A stretch of 64,000 nucleotides of DNA. Source: Erysipelotrichaceae bacterium NK3D112. GTDB lineage: Bacteria; Bacillota_I; Bacilli_A; Erysipelotrichales; Erysipelotrichaceae. This document shows, piece by piece, positions 25,270-34,560 of the stretch. Positions within the stretch are counted from its first letter, which is position 1; every line of letters starts with the position of its first letter. The position numbers were made by a program, and so were the translations under genes. The notes under the pieces are model-generated. The model did not search any database, was not told the DNA's origin, and saw only the letters and a program-made list of their open reading frames with translations. Location: positions 1 to 64,000 of the forward strand of contig JNJQ01000009.1 in the NCBI GenBank assembly GCA_000701725.1, written 5' to 3'.

Positions 25270-27426
25270 ATGAAACATTTCGAAAAAATTTCAAAAGTAT
25301 TGCTTACTTCCGGTCTCGCTCTTGCCGTACTGACAGGCTGCGGACCTTCCATCAATGTTGAACCGGGAAGCGGCTCTGGAACACAGGGCGGCGGAACAAG
25401 CGGCGGCAGCACAGGCGATCTGTCATATGCTGAAGGCACAGTCCTCCGCATGGCTACAGGTTATAACTCCAAACAGACAGGTATCAGCTACGACCCGGAT
25501 ATCGCAGGCAACGGTGTCACACTTGCAGCCAACGGTGTCACATACAACACAGGCGACCTCAAGCCGACCTGGCAGGCAGTCGAGCAGATCCTCGGTGTTA
25601 AATTTGAAGACAAATATCAGGGCAACGGTTCAAGCGATGAATTCAATTACTGGAAAGAGCGTATGTCTGACATTGACATGGTTTCCGGTACAGCTGCTCT
25701 GTTAACAGCAAACGGCGAGGCAGGAAGCCTTGTCAATATCGCAGACTATCTCGACAGCATGCCTAACTTCAAGGCATATCTGGATGCCAACCCCATCGTC
25801 CGTCTCTCTATCACAGGTAACACAAGCACAGGCGCGATCTATTTCAGCCCGTACTTCGACGGTGTCAACGATATCGAGCGTATGCCGCTGATGCGTGTTG
25901 ACTGGGTACAGAAGCTCCTCGATGGCGAAGGCGACTTCGCAGCTGACGCTAGCAAGAACATCAAGGCTCCGGTTTATGAACCTTATATGCCGACAAGCGG
26001 AAAAGTCGAAGTTGATGTAGTCAACCTCGAAGGCACAGCTGCTGAAAAGGTCACAAAGGACTATGACACAGCAGGTAACATCGTTGCCAACATGAACGCT
26101 GCAGGCGAAATCGACGGTGTCACAGCTGTCAACATGCTCCGTAAGTACATCGACGAAGCATATGGCGGATACTATGGAACAGACCGTTCCAACCTCTTCA
26201 TCGGCCAGAATGCCGCTTGGGATGCTGACGAACTCGTTGCTCTGCTGCGCTGCGTTGTTGCCAACCCGCAGACACTCAACGGCACAGATTCCATCCAGGG
26301 TATGTTCTCAAGAGAAGAAAACAACAACTCCCGCCGCGTCGACCTGATCCGTTTCGCAGGCCACCTCTTCGGTGTTCGTGGTCTGGAATCCAGACAGGAT
26401 TATCTCTATGTCGGTTCTGACGGAGCTCTCCATGATGCAAGACAGGAAGAAGACACATATAAGGCAGTTGAACGCCTCAACGCAATGCTCAAGGAAGGCC
26501 TCATCTCCGAGTCCTTCGCAAGCCAGGGCGATGAAAACTCCCAGAAGTATATGGAACAGGATCTCGGCTTCATGAGCTATGACTACAACCAGACACAGAC
26601 CATCTTCAACAACAACCCGGATGTTCTGCAGGAAGGCGAAAAGTACATGGCAGTCATGATCCCGGTTGCCCGCTGGTATGACGGATCAAATGCAGACGGT
26701 GTCTACATGCACTTCACAGAGTCCTGGCGTTCAGTCAAGACTGATGGTTGGGGCATCTCCGTTGCAGGTGTCGGCAGCGATGAGAACAAGCTGCACGCAG
26801 CTCTCGCACTGATCGACTTCGCTTACTCTGACAGAGGCCAGGTTCTCATGAGCTATGGACCGGATGAATTCATCAAGACAAAGGCAGACGGCAGCTATGA
26901 GACATTCGACTTCAACGGCAAGCAGATGCCTGTCATCGCTGATGCAACTAAGGAAGACCTCTGGAAGTACACAAACGGCAACTATACAAACTTCGCAAGA
27001 CAGTACCTCGGATCCACTCTGTCCTTCGTCAAGAACCAGGCATTTGAATATCAGTGCACAACTGAAGCAGGTCAGGAAGGCGCAGGCCACCTCTCCAAGG
27101 CTATCGCTCTCGGTGTCATCAAGCATCCTGAACTCGCAGTTGCTTCCAACAGCTGGTACACATCTGTTCCGACAGTTCTGCCGACAACTTCAGTTGAAAA
27201 CGACAAGATCTCTGGCTACACAGAACTGACAGAGAAGTTCTCCGCACAGAAGGGCGGCGACAACCTCCTGGTCAACCTGATCGTCAGCGGTTATACAGAT
27301 GCTTCCATGACAGATGCAGCTTCCGCAGCTGACACAGTCAAGAATGCATGGAACGGCGCTGCTTACCTCGGCATCAAGGAAGACGCCTGGAAGCGTGACG
27401 TTGAATTCTACAACAGCAACAAATAA
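25270..27426 (+). CDS. Lipoprotein substrate-binding protein of the pectin-oligosaccharide ABC importer (LplA-like)
   Basis: Captures the sugar at the outer face of the membrane and hands it to the two permeases. The signal peptide ends in the lipobox AVLTGC (acylated Cys at about 20), followed by a Gly/Ser-rich flexible linker. At 718 residues it is clearly longer than usual Lpl-type binding proteins (about 500-560). Family-like motifs include WGISVAGVGSDENKLHAALALIDF, typical of the C-lobe. It starts 56 bases after the second permease with AAGGAAGGG as SD. A strong hairpin without T-tract follows the stop, which may stabilise this part of the mRNA. Confidence 0.9.
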   Translation: MKHFEKISKVLLTSGLALAVLTGCGPSINVEPGSGSGTQGGGTSGGSTGDLSYAEGTVLRMATGYNSKQTGISYDPDIAGNGVTLAANGVTYNTGDLKPTWQAVEQILGVKFEDKYQGNGSSDEFNYWKERMSDIDMVSGTAALLTANGEAGSLVNIADYLDSMPNFKAYLDANPIVRLSITGNTSTGAIYFSPYFDGVNDIERMPLMRVDWVQKLLDGEGDFAADASKNIKAPVYEPYMPTSGKVEVDVVNLEGTAAEKVTKDYDTAGNIVANMNAAGEIDGVTAVNMLRKYIDEAYGGYYGTDRSNLFIGQNAAWDADELVALLRCVVANPQTLNGTDSIQGMFSREENNNSRRVDLIRFAGHLFGVRGLESRQDYLYVGSDGALHDARQEEDTYKAVERLNAMLKEGLISESFASQGDENSQKYMEQDLGFMSYDYNQTQTIFNNNPDVLQEGEKYMAVMIPVARWYDGSNADGVYMHFTESWRSVKTDGWGISVAGVGSDENKLHAALALIDFAYSDRGQVLMSYGPDEFIKTKADGSYETFDFNGKQMPVIADATKEDLWKYTNGNYTNFARQYLGSTLSFVKNQAFEYQCTTEAGQEGAGHLSKAIALGVIKHPELAVASNSWYTSVPTVLPTTSVENDKISGYTELTEKFSAQKGGDNLLVNLIVSGYTDASMTDAASAADTVKNAWNGAAYLGIKEDAWKRDVEFYNSNK

Positions 27427-27448
27427 TTGATTCTTACTGACAGTCTTT

Positions 27449-27476
27449 CCGGGGAAATGAGAAATCATTTCTCCGG
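27449..27476 (+). other. Intercistronic GNRA hairpin after binding-protein gene
   Basis: CCGGGGAAATGA and TCATTTCTCCGG form a 12-bp stem (one G-T pair) closed by a GAAA tetraloop. No T-tract follows, so it looks like an mRNA-stabilising or processing element rather than a terminator. Confidence 0.65.
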
Positions 27477-27596
27477 GAGGGCATCCATACATGAAACAGG
27501 GCCACAATCCCCGGTCCTGCGGAAAACATGTTCAAGGGGACAGAAAGGAGAGTATGGGCATCCGCTGAAAACAGCCTATGCCTATACGGGGTCATA

Positions 27597-28187
27597 ATGT
27601 ACAAAAAACAAATGACTATGCAGCGCATTTTATGCCTTGCTGCGGTTGTCGTAAGTGCAATCGTATTCGTTTATGCACTTGGAATCATGACCGATCTTTA
27701 TGACGCTTTGTATGATACAATGCGCAATCCGGCTGATGTCTTCCAGACAGATGTTCCGGGTTCCATCGTTTATTACAACATGCAGGCATTCAATAAGGTT
27801 TTCCTCAACTACAGTATCGTGCTGATTTTAATCGCTGTTCTGCTGTTCATCACGAACACGCACAGCCGCAGAAGATACTACATCGGCAACTATGTTGCGA
27901 CAGGCCTGTTTGCGGCAGCTTCAATCTATCTGTCAATCTTTGGCCACAGCTACATTGAAATCTTCAAGGGACAGTGGAAGCAGGTGGATTTCGCAGCGCT
28001 GAAAGCACATGCTGATATGTGGGGTACGCTTTATACAGAATCAACATTCTGGTTTGACATTCATTATCTTGTATTCGCGCTTCTTCTGATCGTGGCGGGT
28101 CTGCTTGTCTACAACGCAGTTCTGAAATACAAGCTGATGAAGGAAGAGGACCAGCTGGTTGAAGAGGGAAGGAGAGTACTGCAATGA
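27597..28187 (+). CDS. Unrecognised four-helix membrane protein (module protein 1)
   Basis: A 196-residue protein with four predicted membrane helices (about 9-30, 73-95, 102-121, 156-180). It has an extracellular or luminal loop after helix 1 (YDALYDTMRNPADVFQTDVPG) and an acidic C-terminal tail. I do not recognise a family. The start at 27597 is preceded by ACGGGGT, a weak SD; other in-frame ATGs at 27612 and 27618 are possible. It overlaps the next gene by four bases (ATGA). Position between importer and ATPase suggests a membrane accessory of the transport system, but this is inference. Confidence 0.65.
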   Translation: MYKKQMTMQRILCLAAVVVSAIVFVYALGIMTDLYDALYDTMRNPADVFQTDVPGSIVYYNMQAFNKVFLNYSIVLILIAVLLFITNTHSRRRYYIGNYVATGLFAAASIYLSIFGHSYIEIFKGQWKQVDFAALKAHADMWGTLYTESTFWFDIHYLVFALLLIVAGLLVYNAVLKYKLMKEEDQLVEEGRRVLQ

Positions 28188-28675
28188 CGACACTCGATGA
28201 AAAAAGCATCGCCCGTGACCGGATGAGGTATATCAAAAATACCCAGTCCGCCAATCTTTGCTATCTTGGTATTCTCTTCAATGTTCTGTTCTTTGTAAAT
28301 ATCTACAAGTCAGACGTCGGAACATATTACTATGACGTTCTGATCGGTGTATCAATCGTTTACAACCTTCTTTTCCTTCTCGCAGCCTTCCTGGCTTCGG
28401 AAAGTGTAAAGAGCTACTCTAAGAACTATTCATACGTTTTATTCTTCCTTGGAATTATGCAGATTGTCCGTATCTTCATCATTCCGATGCGTGCCCATGG
28501 CGCAACAACCATCGTCAACAACGAAACCGTCAAGGTTATGGGCAACGGCCAGTTCTTCACAGTTGTGGTTTATTTGGTGCTTTCTGCTGTTGCAATTCTT
28601 GCGGCAGGATGGATCAACCTGAAGAAATGCAACGAACTGAACGCGCATCTGAAGGAAATCGGCGAGATCAAGTAG
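28184..28675 (+). CDS. Unrecognised four-helix membrane protein (module protein 2)
   Basis: A 163-residue protein. Four predicted helices (about 22-41, 49-70, 81-100, 123-143) are flanked by charged ends (N-terminal TTLDEKSIARDRMRY, C-terminal KKCNELNAHLKEIGEIK). No family recognised. It is translationally coupled to module protein 1 by an ATGA overlap and lies 10 bases ahead of the first ATPase. Its architecture matches that of module proteins 1, 3 and 4, but the sequences are not obviously homologous by eye. Confidence 0.7.
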   Translation: MTTLDEKSIARDRMRYIKNTQSANLCYLGILFNVLFFVNIYKSDVGTYYYDVLIGVSIVYNLLFLLAAFLASESVKSYSKNYSYVLFFLGIMQIVRIFIIPMRAHGATTIVNNETVKVMGNGQFFTVVVYLVLSAVAILAAGWINLKKCNELNAHLKEIGEIK

Positions 28676-28685
28676 GAGACAGATT

Positions 28686-29765
28686 ATGGCAGAGTTAAGC
28701 TTACAGCATATTGATAAAATATATGATAACAATGTACAGGCGGTCTTTGACTTTAATCTGGATGTCAAGGATGGTGAGCTGATTGTCCTGGTCGGTCCTT
28801 CCGGCTGCGGAAAATCAACAACCCTTCGTATGGTTGCGGGTCTTGAGGATATTTCCAACGGAAAGCTCCTGCTCGACGGCAAAGACATCACCAATGCGCC
28901 GGCTAAAGACAGAGACATGGCAATGGTCTTCCAGAGCTATGCCCTGTACGGACACATGACAATTTACGAAAACATGGCTTTCTCTCTGACACTGCGCAAA
29001 GAGAATCCCAATGTTATCCACAAAAAGGTTCTCGCCGCGGCGGAAGTCCTCGGTCTGACCAGTCAGCTGAACAAGAAACCTGCTCAGCTTTCAGGCGGAC
29101 AGAGACAGCGTGTTGCGATGGGTCGTTCGATCGTCCGCAACCCGAAAGTCTTCCTCTTCGATGAACCGCTCTCCAACCTCGACGCCAAGCTGCGCGGTGC
29201 CACAAGACGTGAAATTCTGCTTCTCCACAAGAGACTGAATGCCACCATGATGTATGTCACTCATGACCAGACAGAAGCTCTGACTCTCGCAGACAGAATC
29301 GTATGTATGTCCATGGGTCATGTACAGCAGATCGGCACACCGCTTGAACTCTACGATTCACCGAACAACATCTTCGTCGCAAGCTTTATCGGCCTGCCGC
29401 CGATGAACTTCTTCGATGTCCGTGTTGACGGCGACAAGCTCAGCGGCAACGGCTTCCAGGTTTCCCTGAATGACGAGGAGAAATACACTCTGGCCGCATA
29501 TCAGGGCAGAGAGATTGTCCTTGGCACACGTCCGGAAAATATCATCGTGGGCAAAGACGTTCCCGCAAGTGTCACAATGAACGAGAACCTCGGTATGAAC
29601 ACACTGGTACACGGCAATGTTGCCGGCAACCCGGCAGTCAAGGTCACAGCCAAGATCAAGGGCTGGACAGACTACAAGAACGGCGATGATGTTTCCTTCG
29701 AATTCACAAGAAAGCACTTCTTTGACAAGGAAACAACAAACGCTATCCGCGGAGGTGACAAATGA
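28686..29765 (+). CDS. Sugar ABC transporter ATPase, MsmX/UgpC-type (first copy)
   Basis: Energises CUT1 sugar importers. The 359-residue protein has Walker A GPSGCGKST (37-45), Q-loop FQSYALYGHMT, signature LSGGQRQRVAMG, Walker B VFLFDEP and the switch His in YVTHDQTEA. A C-terminal TOBE/OB domain (about 240-359) follows. The Q-loop region has GHM where most relatives, including the second copy at 34561, have P-H/Q-M. It is sandwiched between unrecognised membrane proteins, and its stop overlaps the next by four bases. Confidence 0.93.
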   Translation: MAELSLQHIDKIYDNNVQAVFDFNLDVKDGELIVLVGPSGCGKSTTLRMVAGLEDISNGKLLLDGKDITNAPAKDRDMAMVFQSYALYGHMTIYENMAFSLTLRKENPNVIHKKVLAAAEVLGLTSQLNKKPAQLSGGQRQRVAMGRSIVRNPKVFLFDEPLSNLDAKLRGATRREILLLHKRLNATMMYVTHDQTEALTLADRIVCMSMGHVQQIGTPLELYDSPNNIFVASFIGLPPMNFFDVRVDGDKLSGNGFQVSLNDEEKYTLAAYQGREIVLGTRPENIIVGKDVPASVTMNENLGMNTLVHGNVAGNPAVKVTAKIKGWTDYKNGDDVSFEFTRKHFFDKETTNAIRGGDK

Positions 29766-30328
29766 GCACGAAGAAACAGGGCGGCGGACTGAAAGAAGTC
29801 TGGAGAAAGATTATGGTCGCTCTCAAGCGCAGACCGTACAATATTCCGATGGTCGCACTGGTAATCACATTCCTGTATTACGCACTGCACCTCTCCACAA
29901 TTTCCAATACAACCGCTAAGATTCAGGGCAGCGGAATGGGATTTGCAGGCTTCGTTACCATGCTGGTCTCAATGCTTTCCTATATGGTATTTATCAACAC
30001 ATTCCAGTACCGCAAGCCGGTCAACAAGCCGATGCTGGCACTGCTGATTGTGATGTTCGGAATCATCGCATTCGCTGATATTTACTATAGAAATCAGATC
30101 TTCGCTGCCATTCAGCGTCCGGTCAACCCGATCGTTGTCACGCAGAATACAATCTACATCGCCTATGCGGAGTATTATCTCCGTATCCATCTGATCCTGC
30201 TTGCGATCACACTTGTCCTGATCCTCACACTGCCGATTTATGCAAAGGCGCTGCGCAAGGTCAAGACTTCCATCGAAGTCGAGGACAACGGATCCCTGGG
30301 TGCGATCGATATTTCCGGCGACGAATAA
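29762..30328 (+). CDS. Unrecognised four-helix membrane protein (module protein 3)
   Basis: A 188-residue protein. A basic N-terminus (KEVWRKIMVALKRRPYN) is followed by four predicted helices (about 27-45, 60-80, 88-107, 140-160) and an acidic C-terminal tail ending SGDE. No family recognised. The ATGA overlap with the ATPase gene implies coupled translation, which often marks physical partners. Confidence 0.7.
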   Translation: MSTKKQGGGLKEVWRKIMVALKRRPYNIPMVALVITFLYYALHLSTISNTTAKIQGSGMGFAGFVTMLVSMLSYMVFINTFQYRKPVNKPMLALLIVMFGIIAFADIYYRNQIFAAIQRPVNPIVVTQNTIYIAYAEYYLRIHLILLAITLVLILTLPIYAKALRKVKTSIEVEDNGSLGAIDISGDE

Positions 30329-30340
30329 AAATGACATGGT

Positions 30341-30369
30341 GCGGACAGTCTGGTATCAGACTGTCCCGC
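30341..30369 (+). other. Intercistronic hairpin between module proteins 3 and 4
   Basis: GCGGACAGTCTG-GTAT-CAGACTGTCCCGC forms a 12-bp stem with one bulged C and a four-base loop. No T-tract follows. Confidence 0.6.
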
Positions 30370-30393
30370 GCATGACAGATTGCAGGAGAATTC

Positions 30394-31029
30394 ATGGCTA
30401 AGAAAAGGAAGCAGGTTAAACCCGAAATTGAAAAAGAAACAGATTATTATGATCTGAAAAAGGACGCGGTTCAGGCACTGGCTGAAGCGGATGAATCCAA
30501 TTCCCCGGAGGTTTCCGAAGAGGAACTGAAGAAATACCGTTCCACGACAGGTCTCCATCTGGCGCCCTGGCTCAAGGCTGTTCTGATCAAATTCTGGTTT
30601 GCCGGAGCGGTGTGTTTCTTCTTTATATGGGGACTCGGCATTTACATGGCGGATGTGTATGACACACTGTTTGTGACCGGGATCGGTATGGGTATCGTCA
30701 CCGATATCCTCACCAACAACGCGCTGCGCTTCATTGAACGCACAAGAGGCGAGAATGAACGCTTTATCATGGTGACAAAAAGAGGATATATCAGCTTCAT
30801 ACTGAACATTCTGTATGCATGGCTTGTCGTCTTCTTTGTCTACACACTGTACAACGTGATCAATCTCATGGCTGCGAATATCAGCGGGCAGCCGGACAAG
30901 GTCTTCCTGGGTGTTGAACCCATCCTGTTCGGACTGTTCTACCTCGGCTTTGATCTTCTGTTTATTGAAATCAAACACTTTATTATCAGTGTGCTGGAGA
31001 AATCCGGAAAACACACGAAGAACAGATGA
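30394..31029 (+). CDS. Unrecognised four-helix membrane protein (module protein 4)
   Basis: A 211-residue protein. A charged, helical, cytoplasmic N-terminus of about 60 residues (KKRKQVKPEIEKETDYYDLK...) precedes four predicted helices (about 66-88, 92-112, 130-155, 175-198) and a basic C-terminus. No family recognised. The SD is CAGGAGAATTC. It is the last of the membrane genes before the enzymes of the pathway, seven bases ahead of the GH28 gene. Confidence 0.7.
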   Translation: MAKKRKQVKPEIEKETDYYDLKKDAVQALAEADESNSPEVSEEELKKYRSTTGLHLAPWLKAVLIKFWFAGAVCFFFIWGLGIYMADVYDTLFVTGIGMGIVTDILTNNALRFIERTRGENERFIMVTKRGYISFILNILYAWLVVFFVYTLYNVINLMAANISGQPDKVFLGVEPILFGLFYLGFDLLFIEIKHFIISVLEKSGKHTKNR

Positions 31030-31036
31030 ATAGATT

Positions 31037-32593
31037 ATGATTCGAACACTTTATACCGGAAGCAGCACAGCCTGCTTCGAAATACAGAATGATTCCCCCT
31101 ATCATACGGCTGAAGAATATTCTGTCAGCCTTGAGGGAAGGGAAGTCTTCCGCGGTCAGACAAACGTATTCTCACTGTTTGATCTGACACCTGCAACCGA
31201 ATATGAAGCCCGGATCAGTTTTCCGGACGGCGATCAGACCGTAAAGTTTGAAACAAAGTCCGAAAGCTGCTGTGTGGATGTCCATGCCTTCGGCGCAGCC
31301 GGTGACGGTGTTCATGATGACACTGCCGCTATCCAGACCGCGATCAATCTGCTTCCTGAAAACGGAAGACTGTATTTCCCTAAGGGAACATACCTTACAC
31401 TGCCGCTCTCTCTGAGAAGTCATATGACTCTCGAATTCGGCAAAGACGCGGTTCTGCTCGGCTCAACGGAACGTGAAAAGTATCCCATTCTTCCCGGTGT
31501 CGTGACCGACTGCTATGGCAAGGAGATCCCAGTGACCGGATTTGAAGGAATCGAACAGGATACATATCAGTCTCTGATTCACGGCTCGTATGTCGAGGAT
31601 GTCCGCATCGTCGGACAGGGACGGATTGACGGCAACGCAATGAACGGTGACTGGTGGAAGGACTTCAACAACTTCCCCGCCAAACGTCCGCGGGCTGTAT
31701 TTCTGAACCGCTGCAGAAACATCACACTTCACGGTGTCACTGTCGCCAACAGCGCATCGTGGCATATTCATCCGTATTTTTCACAGAATGTATCAATTCT
31801 CGACTGTTTCATCACAGCTCCGAAAGTATCCCCCAACACGGATGCGATCGATCCGGAAAGCTGTGATTACGTTGACATGATCGGCTGCCGTTTCTCAGTC
31901 GGCGATGACTGTATCGCTGTCAAATCCGGCAAGTTCGACATGGCAATGAAATACCATGTGCCGGCAGACCATTACACAGTGCGCAACTGTCTGATGGAAT
32001 TCGGCCATGGCGCGCTCACCCTTGGAAGCGAACTGTCAGCGGGCATCAGAAATGTGACCGTGACACAGTGCCTGTTCCGTGAAACCGACCGCGGTCTGCG
32101 TATCAAATCCAGACGCGGAAGGGGTAAAGAGAGCATTATCACAAATGTGATTTTCGATAATATCCGCATGGAAAAGGTCAGGACACCGATCGTGATCAAC
32201 ATGTGGTACAACTGCGTTGATCCGGACAGATTTACGGAATATGTCTGGAGCAGGGAACACCTTCCTGTTGATGAGCGCACACCGCATCTTGGATTCTTTG
32301 AGTTCAAGAACATGGTATGCACAGACGCGGAAGTGGCGGCCTGCTACATTGACGGACTTCCTGAAAGTCCGATCGACCGGGTTGAACTTGAGAATATCTC
32401 CGTCAGCTTTGCGGAAGATGCCAAGCCGGGTGTTCCGGCGATGCAGAACTTCGCGGAAGAAAGATGCCGTCTCGGACTGTATCTGGACAATGTCCGCGAG
32501 ATCTCCGTCAAAAATGTGCAGCTTTCCGGTGTTGAAGGGGAACATGTGATTGCGGATCATTACGAAACAATCAGTACTGAGGAATCAGAATGA
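31037..32593 (+). CDS. Polygalacturonase / exo-polygalacturonosidase, glycoside hydrolase family 28
   Basis: Hydrolyses alpha-1,4-galacturonate links. The 518-residue protein has a short N-terminal beta-sandwich (about 1-75, fibronectin-like) of the type found in exo-acting relatives. The beta-helix follows with the catalytic signatures NTD (267-269), GDD (289-291), GHG (323-325) and RIK (355-357). No signal peptide, so it is cytoplasmic and should release galacturonate from imported oligomers. Its last four bases overlap the GH105 gene. Confidence 0.93.
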   Translation: MIRTLYTGSSTACFEIQNDSPYHTAEEYSVSLEGREVFRGQTNVFSLFDLTPATEYEARISFPDGDQTVKFETKSESCCVDVHAFGAAGDGVHDDTAAIQTAINLLPENGRLYFPKGTYLTLPLSLRSHMTLEFGKDAVLLGSTEREKYPILPGVVTDCYGKEIPVTGFEGIEQDTYQSLIHGSYVEDVRIVGQGRIDGNAMNGDWWKDFNNFPAKRPRAVFLNRCRNITLHGVTVANSASWHIHPYFSQNVSILDCFITAPKVSPNTDAIDPESCDYVDMIGCRFSVGDDCIAVKSGKFDMAMKYHVPADHYTVRNCLMEFGHGALTLGSELSAGIRNVTVTQCLFRETDRGLRIKSRRGRGKESIITNVIFDNIRMEKVRTPIVINMWYNCVDPDRFTEYVWSREHLPVDERTPHLGFFEFKNMVCTDAEVAACYIDGLPESPIDRVELENISVSFAEDAKPGVPAMQNFAEERCRLGLYLDNVREISVKNVQLSGVEGEHVIADHYETISTEESE

Positions 32594-33729
32594 TGAACAA
32601 TTACGAAAGAATCGACAGCTATGTTCTGAGGCTGGTTGAGGAATCCACACCGGAAAAGACGATGTGGAACCTTGAAAAGCTTCGCGAAGGCAAAAAAGGA
32701 ACATGGAATTATATCGATGGCTGCATGCTCACCGCTTTGATGGAAATGACCCGCATCACAAAAGATGCCCGTTATGAAGCCTTTGCGGAGACGGTGGCAG
32801 ACTATTATGTCCAGGATGACGGAACCATCCTGACCCTGGAAGCTGACAAGGCAAATCTTGATGACATCAATGAGGGCAGAGTTCTGTTTGAACTGTTTGA
32901 AAAGACAGGCAAGCAGACGTACCGACTGGCTGCGGACAGACTCTATCAGCAGCTGGAAGCTCAGCCCCGCACATACGAAGGAAACTTCTGGCATAAGGCA
33001 ATTTATCCCAATCAGGTCTGGCTTGACGGTATCTATATGGCCCAGCCTTTCCGCGCAATGTATGAAAAATACTTCGGAGAGCATGACTACAGCGATATCG
33101 CAAAGCAGATCAGAACCGTGCATGAGCGCATGCTCGATGAGAAAACGGGATTGTATTTCCACGGATACGACGCATCCAAAACTGCCTTCTGGGCGGATCC
33201 GGAAACCGGATGTTCAAAGAACTTCTGGCTCAGGTCCCTCGGCTGGTTCGCAGTGGCGATGGCGGATCTTGCGGATATCATTCCCGAAGGCAGCGAAAGA
33301 GATGAACTGGTTCAGATCTTCGCGGATCTGATGAAGTCCATGCGCGGCTATATGGATGAGGAAACCGGAATGTACTGGCAGGTGCCGAACATGCCGGGCA
33401 GAGAAGGAAATTATCTTGAGACCAGCGGAAGCGCCATGATGGCCTACGCAATGCTCAAGGGAAGCCGTCTTGGCATTCTTCCTGCTGAATTCGCTGAAGC
33501 CGGCGAAAAAACCTTCAACGGAATTATGGCAAAATATCTGACTTTCACGGATGCCGGTATCAACCTGGGCGGAATCTGCCTGGTAGCCGGACTCGGTCCT
33601 GAAAATAACCGCCGCCGCGACGGTTCCTACGAGTATTACATCTCTGAACCTGTAGTGGAGAATGATGCGAAAGGTGTTGCGCCGTTTATTCTGGCATACA
33701 CAGAAATCAAACATAAAGAGACATTGTGA
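32590..33729 (+). CDS. Unsaturated rhamnogalacturonyl/galacturonyl hydrolase, glycoside hydrolase family 105
   Basis: Removes the 4,5-unsaturated uronic acid left at the non-reducing end by pectate or rhamnogalacturonan lyases, by hydrating its double bond. The 379-residue (alpha/alpha)6-barrel protein resembles YteR/YesR. The catalytic Asp is expected in NQVWLDGIYM (Asp146), and SGSAMMAYAM is in the last third. It is cytoplasmic. It overlaps GH28 by ATGA, so saturated and unsaturated fragments are handled together. Its product feeds KduI. Confidence 0.92.
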   Translation: MMNNYERIDSYVLRLVEESTPEKTMWNLEKLREGKKGTWNYIDGCMLTALMEMTRITKDARYEAFAETVADYYVQDDGTILTLEADKANLDDINEGRVLFELFEKTGKQTYRLAADRLYQQLEAQPRTYEGNFWHKAIYPNQVWLDGIYMAQPFRAMYEKYFGEHDYSDIAKQIRTVHERMLDEKTGLYFHGYDASKTAFWADPETGCSKNFWLRSLGWFAVAMADLADIIPEGSERDELVQIFADLMKSMRGYMDEETGMYWQVPNMPGREGNYLETSGSAMMAYAMLKGSRLGILPAEFAEAGEKTFNGIMAKYLTFTDAGINLGGICLVAGLGPENNRRRDGSYEYYISEPVVENDAKGVAPFILAYTEIKHKETL

Positions 33730-33735
33730 CCGCTC

Positions 33736-34512
33736 ATGAACGACATTGTTTACGTTGGAAAACATGCATTGACACACACCGTTGAAAAGCATATGCATAA
33801 CTATTGCGAACTGATCTACTGCACAGGCGGCAGTGGAGAGCTTGTGTTCGCAAACAAGACACTGGCATATGAAGAGGACAGTGTGGCGATCATTCCGCCC
33901 ATGATTCCGCACAGGAATCACGGAATCGAAGGCTTTACCAACATACATTGTGTTATGAGCGATGTATCTCTCAGCTTCGCTGAGCCGGTGATCATCACCG
34001 GACTCAAGAACAGGCATCTCAGAAATGCGTTTGAAGCGCTGTTCTACTATTATTCGAGCGACCGCTCCGAATCCGCATCGCTGGTGTCGATCTATGCGCA
34101 GCTGATCATCGCTACCATTGAAACAATGGTCAGCACGGATGTATCCTTTACCGATATTGTGCGTCAGATCACCGATACGGTGCTGAAGAATTATCCGGAT
34201 CCCGGATTTGATCTGAATGATTATCTGGCATCCTTCTCGTTCAGCACTGAGTATCTCAAGAAGATATTCAAGCATGAAATCGGTATGACGCCGAGACAGT
34301 TCCTGACTGAAACACGTCTGAACAACGCGGCCAAGATGCTTGGTTCACATGGCGCCAATCTGAATATTTCCGAAATCGCAAGACAGTGCGGTTACAATGA
34401 TCCACTTTATTTCTCAAAGCTTTTCAAACGGAAATTCGGGGTCTCCCCGAAGAACTACGTCAGAGAGGAACCGGTGATCGGTGATTCTGACGGTACCAAA
34501 ATTTACCAGTAA
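33736..34512 (+). CDS. AraC-family transcriptional regulator, cupin sensor
   Basis: A 258-residue regulator with an N-terminal cupin ligand-binding domain (about 10-95, with IPPMIPHRNHG) and a C-terminal pair of helix-turn-helix motifs (about 155-250, ending NDPLYFSKLFKRKFGVSPKNY). AraC-type regulators inside sugar operons are usually activators responding to a pathway intermediate, here probably a galacturonate derivative. It is co-transcribed with the enzymes, six bases after GH105. Its SD is poor, so expression may depend on translation of the gene before it. Confidence 0.9.
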   Translation: MNDIVYVGKHALTHTVEKHMHNYCELIYCTGGSGELVFANKTLAYEEDSVAIIPPMIPHRNHGIEGFTNIHCVMSDVSLSFAEPVIITGLKNRHLRNAFEALFYYYSSDRSESASLVSIYAQLIIATIETMVSTDVSFTDIVRQITDTVLKNYPDPGFDLNDYLASFSFSTEYLKKIFKHEIGMTPRQFLTETRLNNAAKMLGSHGANLNISEIARQCGYNDPLYFSKLFKRKFGVSPKNYVREEPVIGDSDGTKIYQ

Positions 34513-34560
34513 ATGGTCTTCCTTAAAGTCATATAAAAATACGCTAGGAGGCGATATTCT

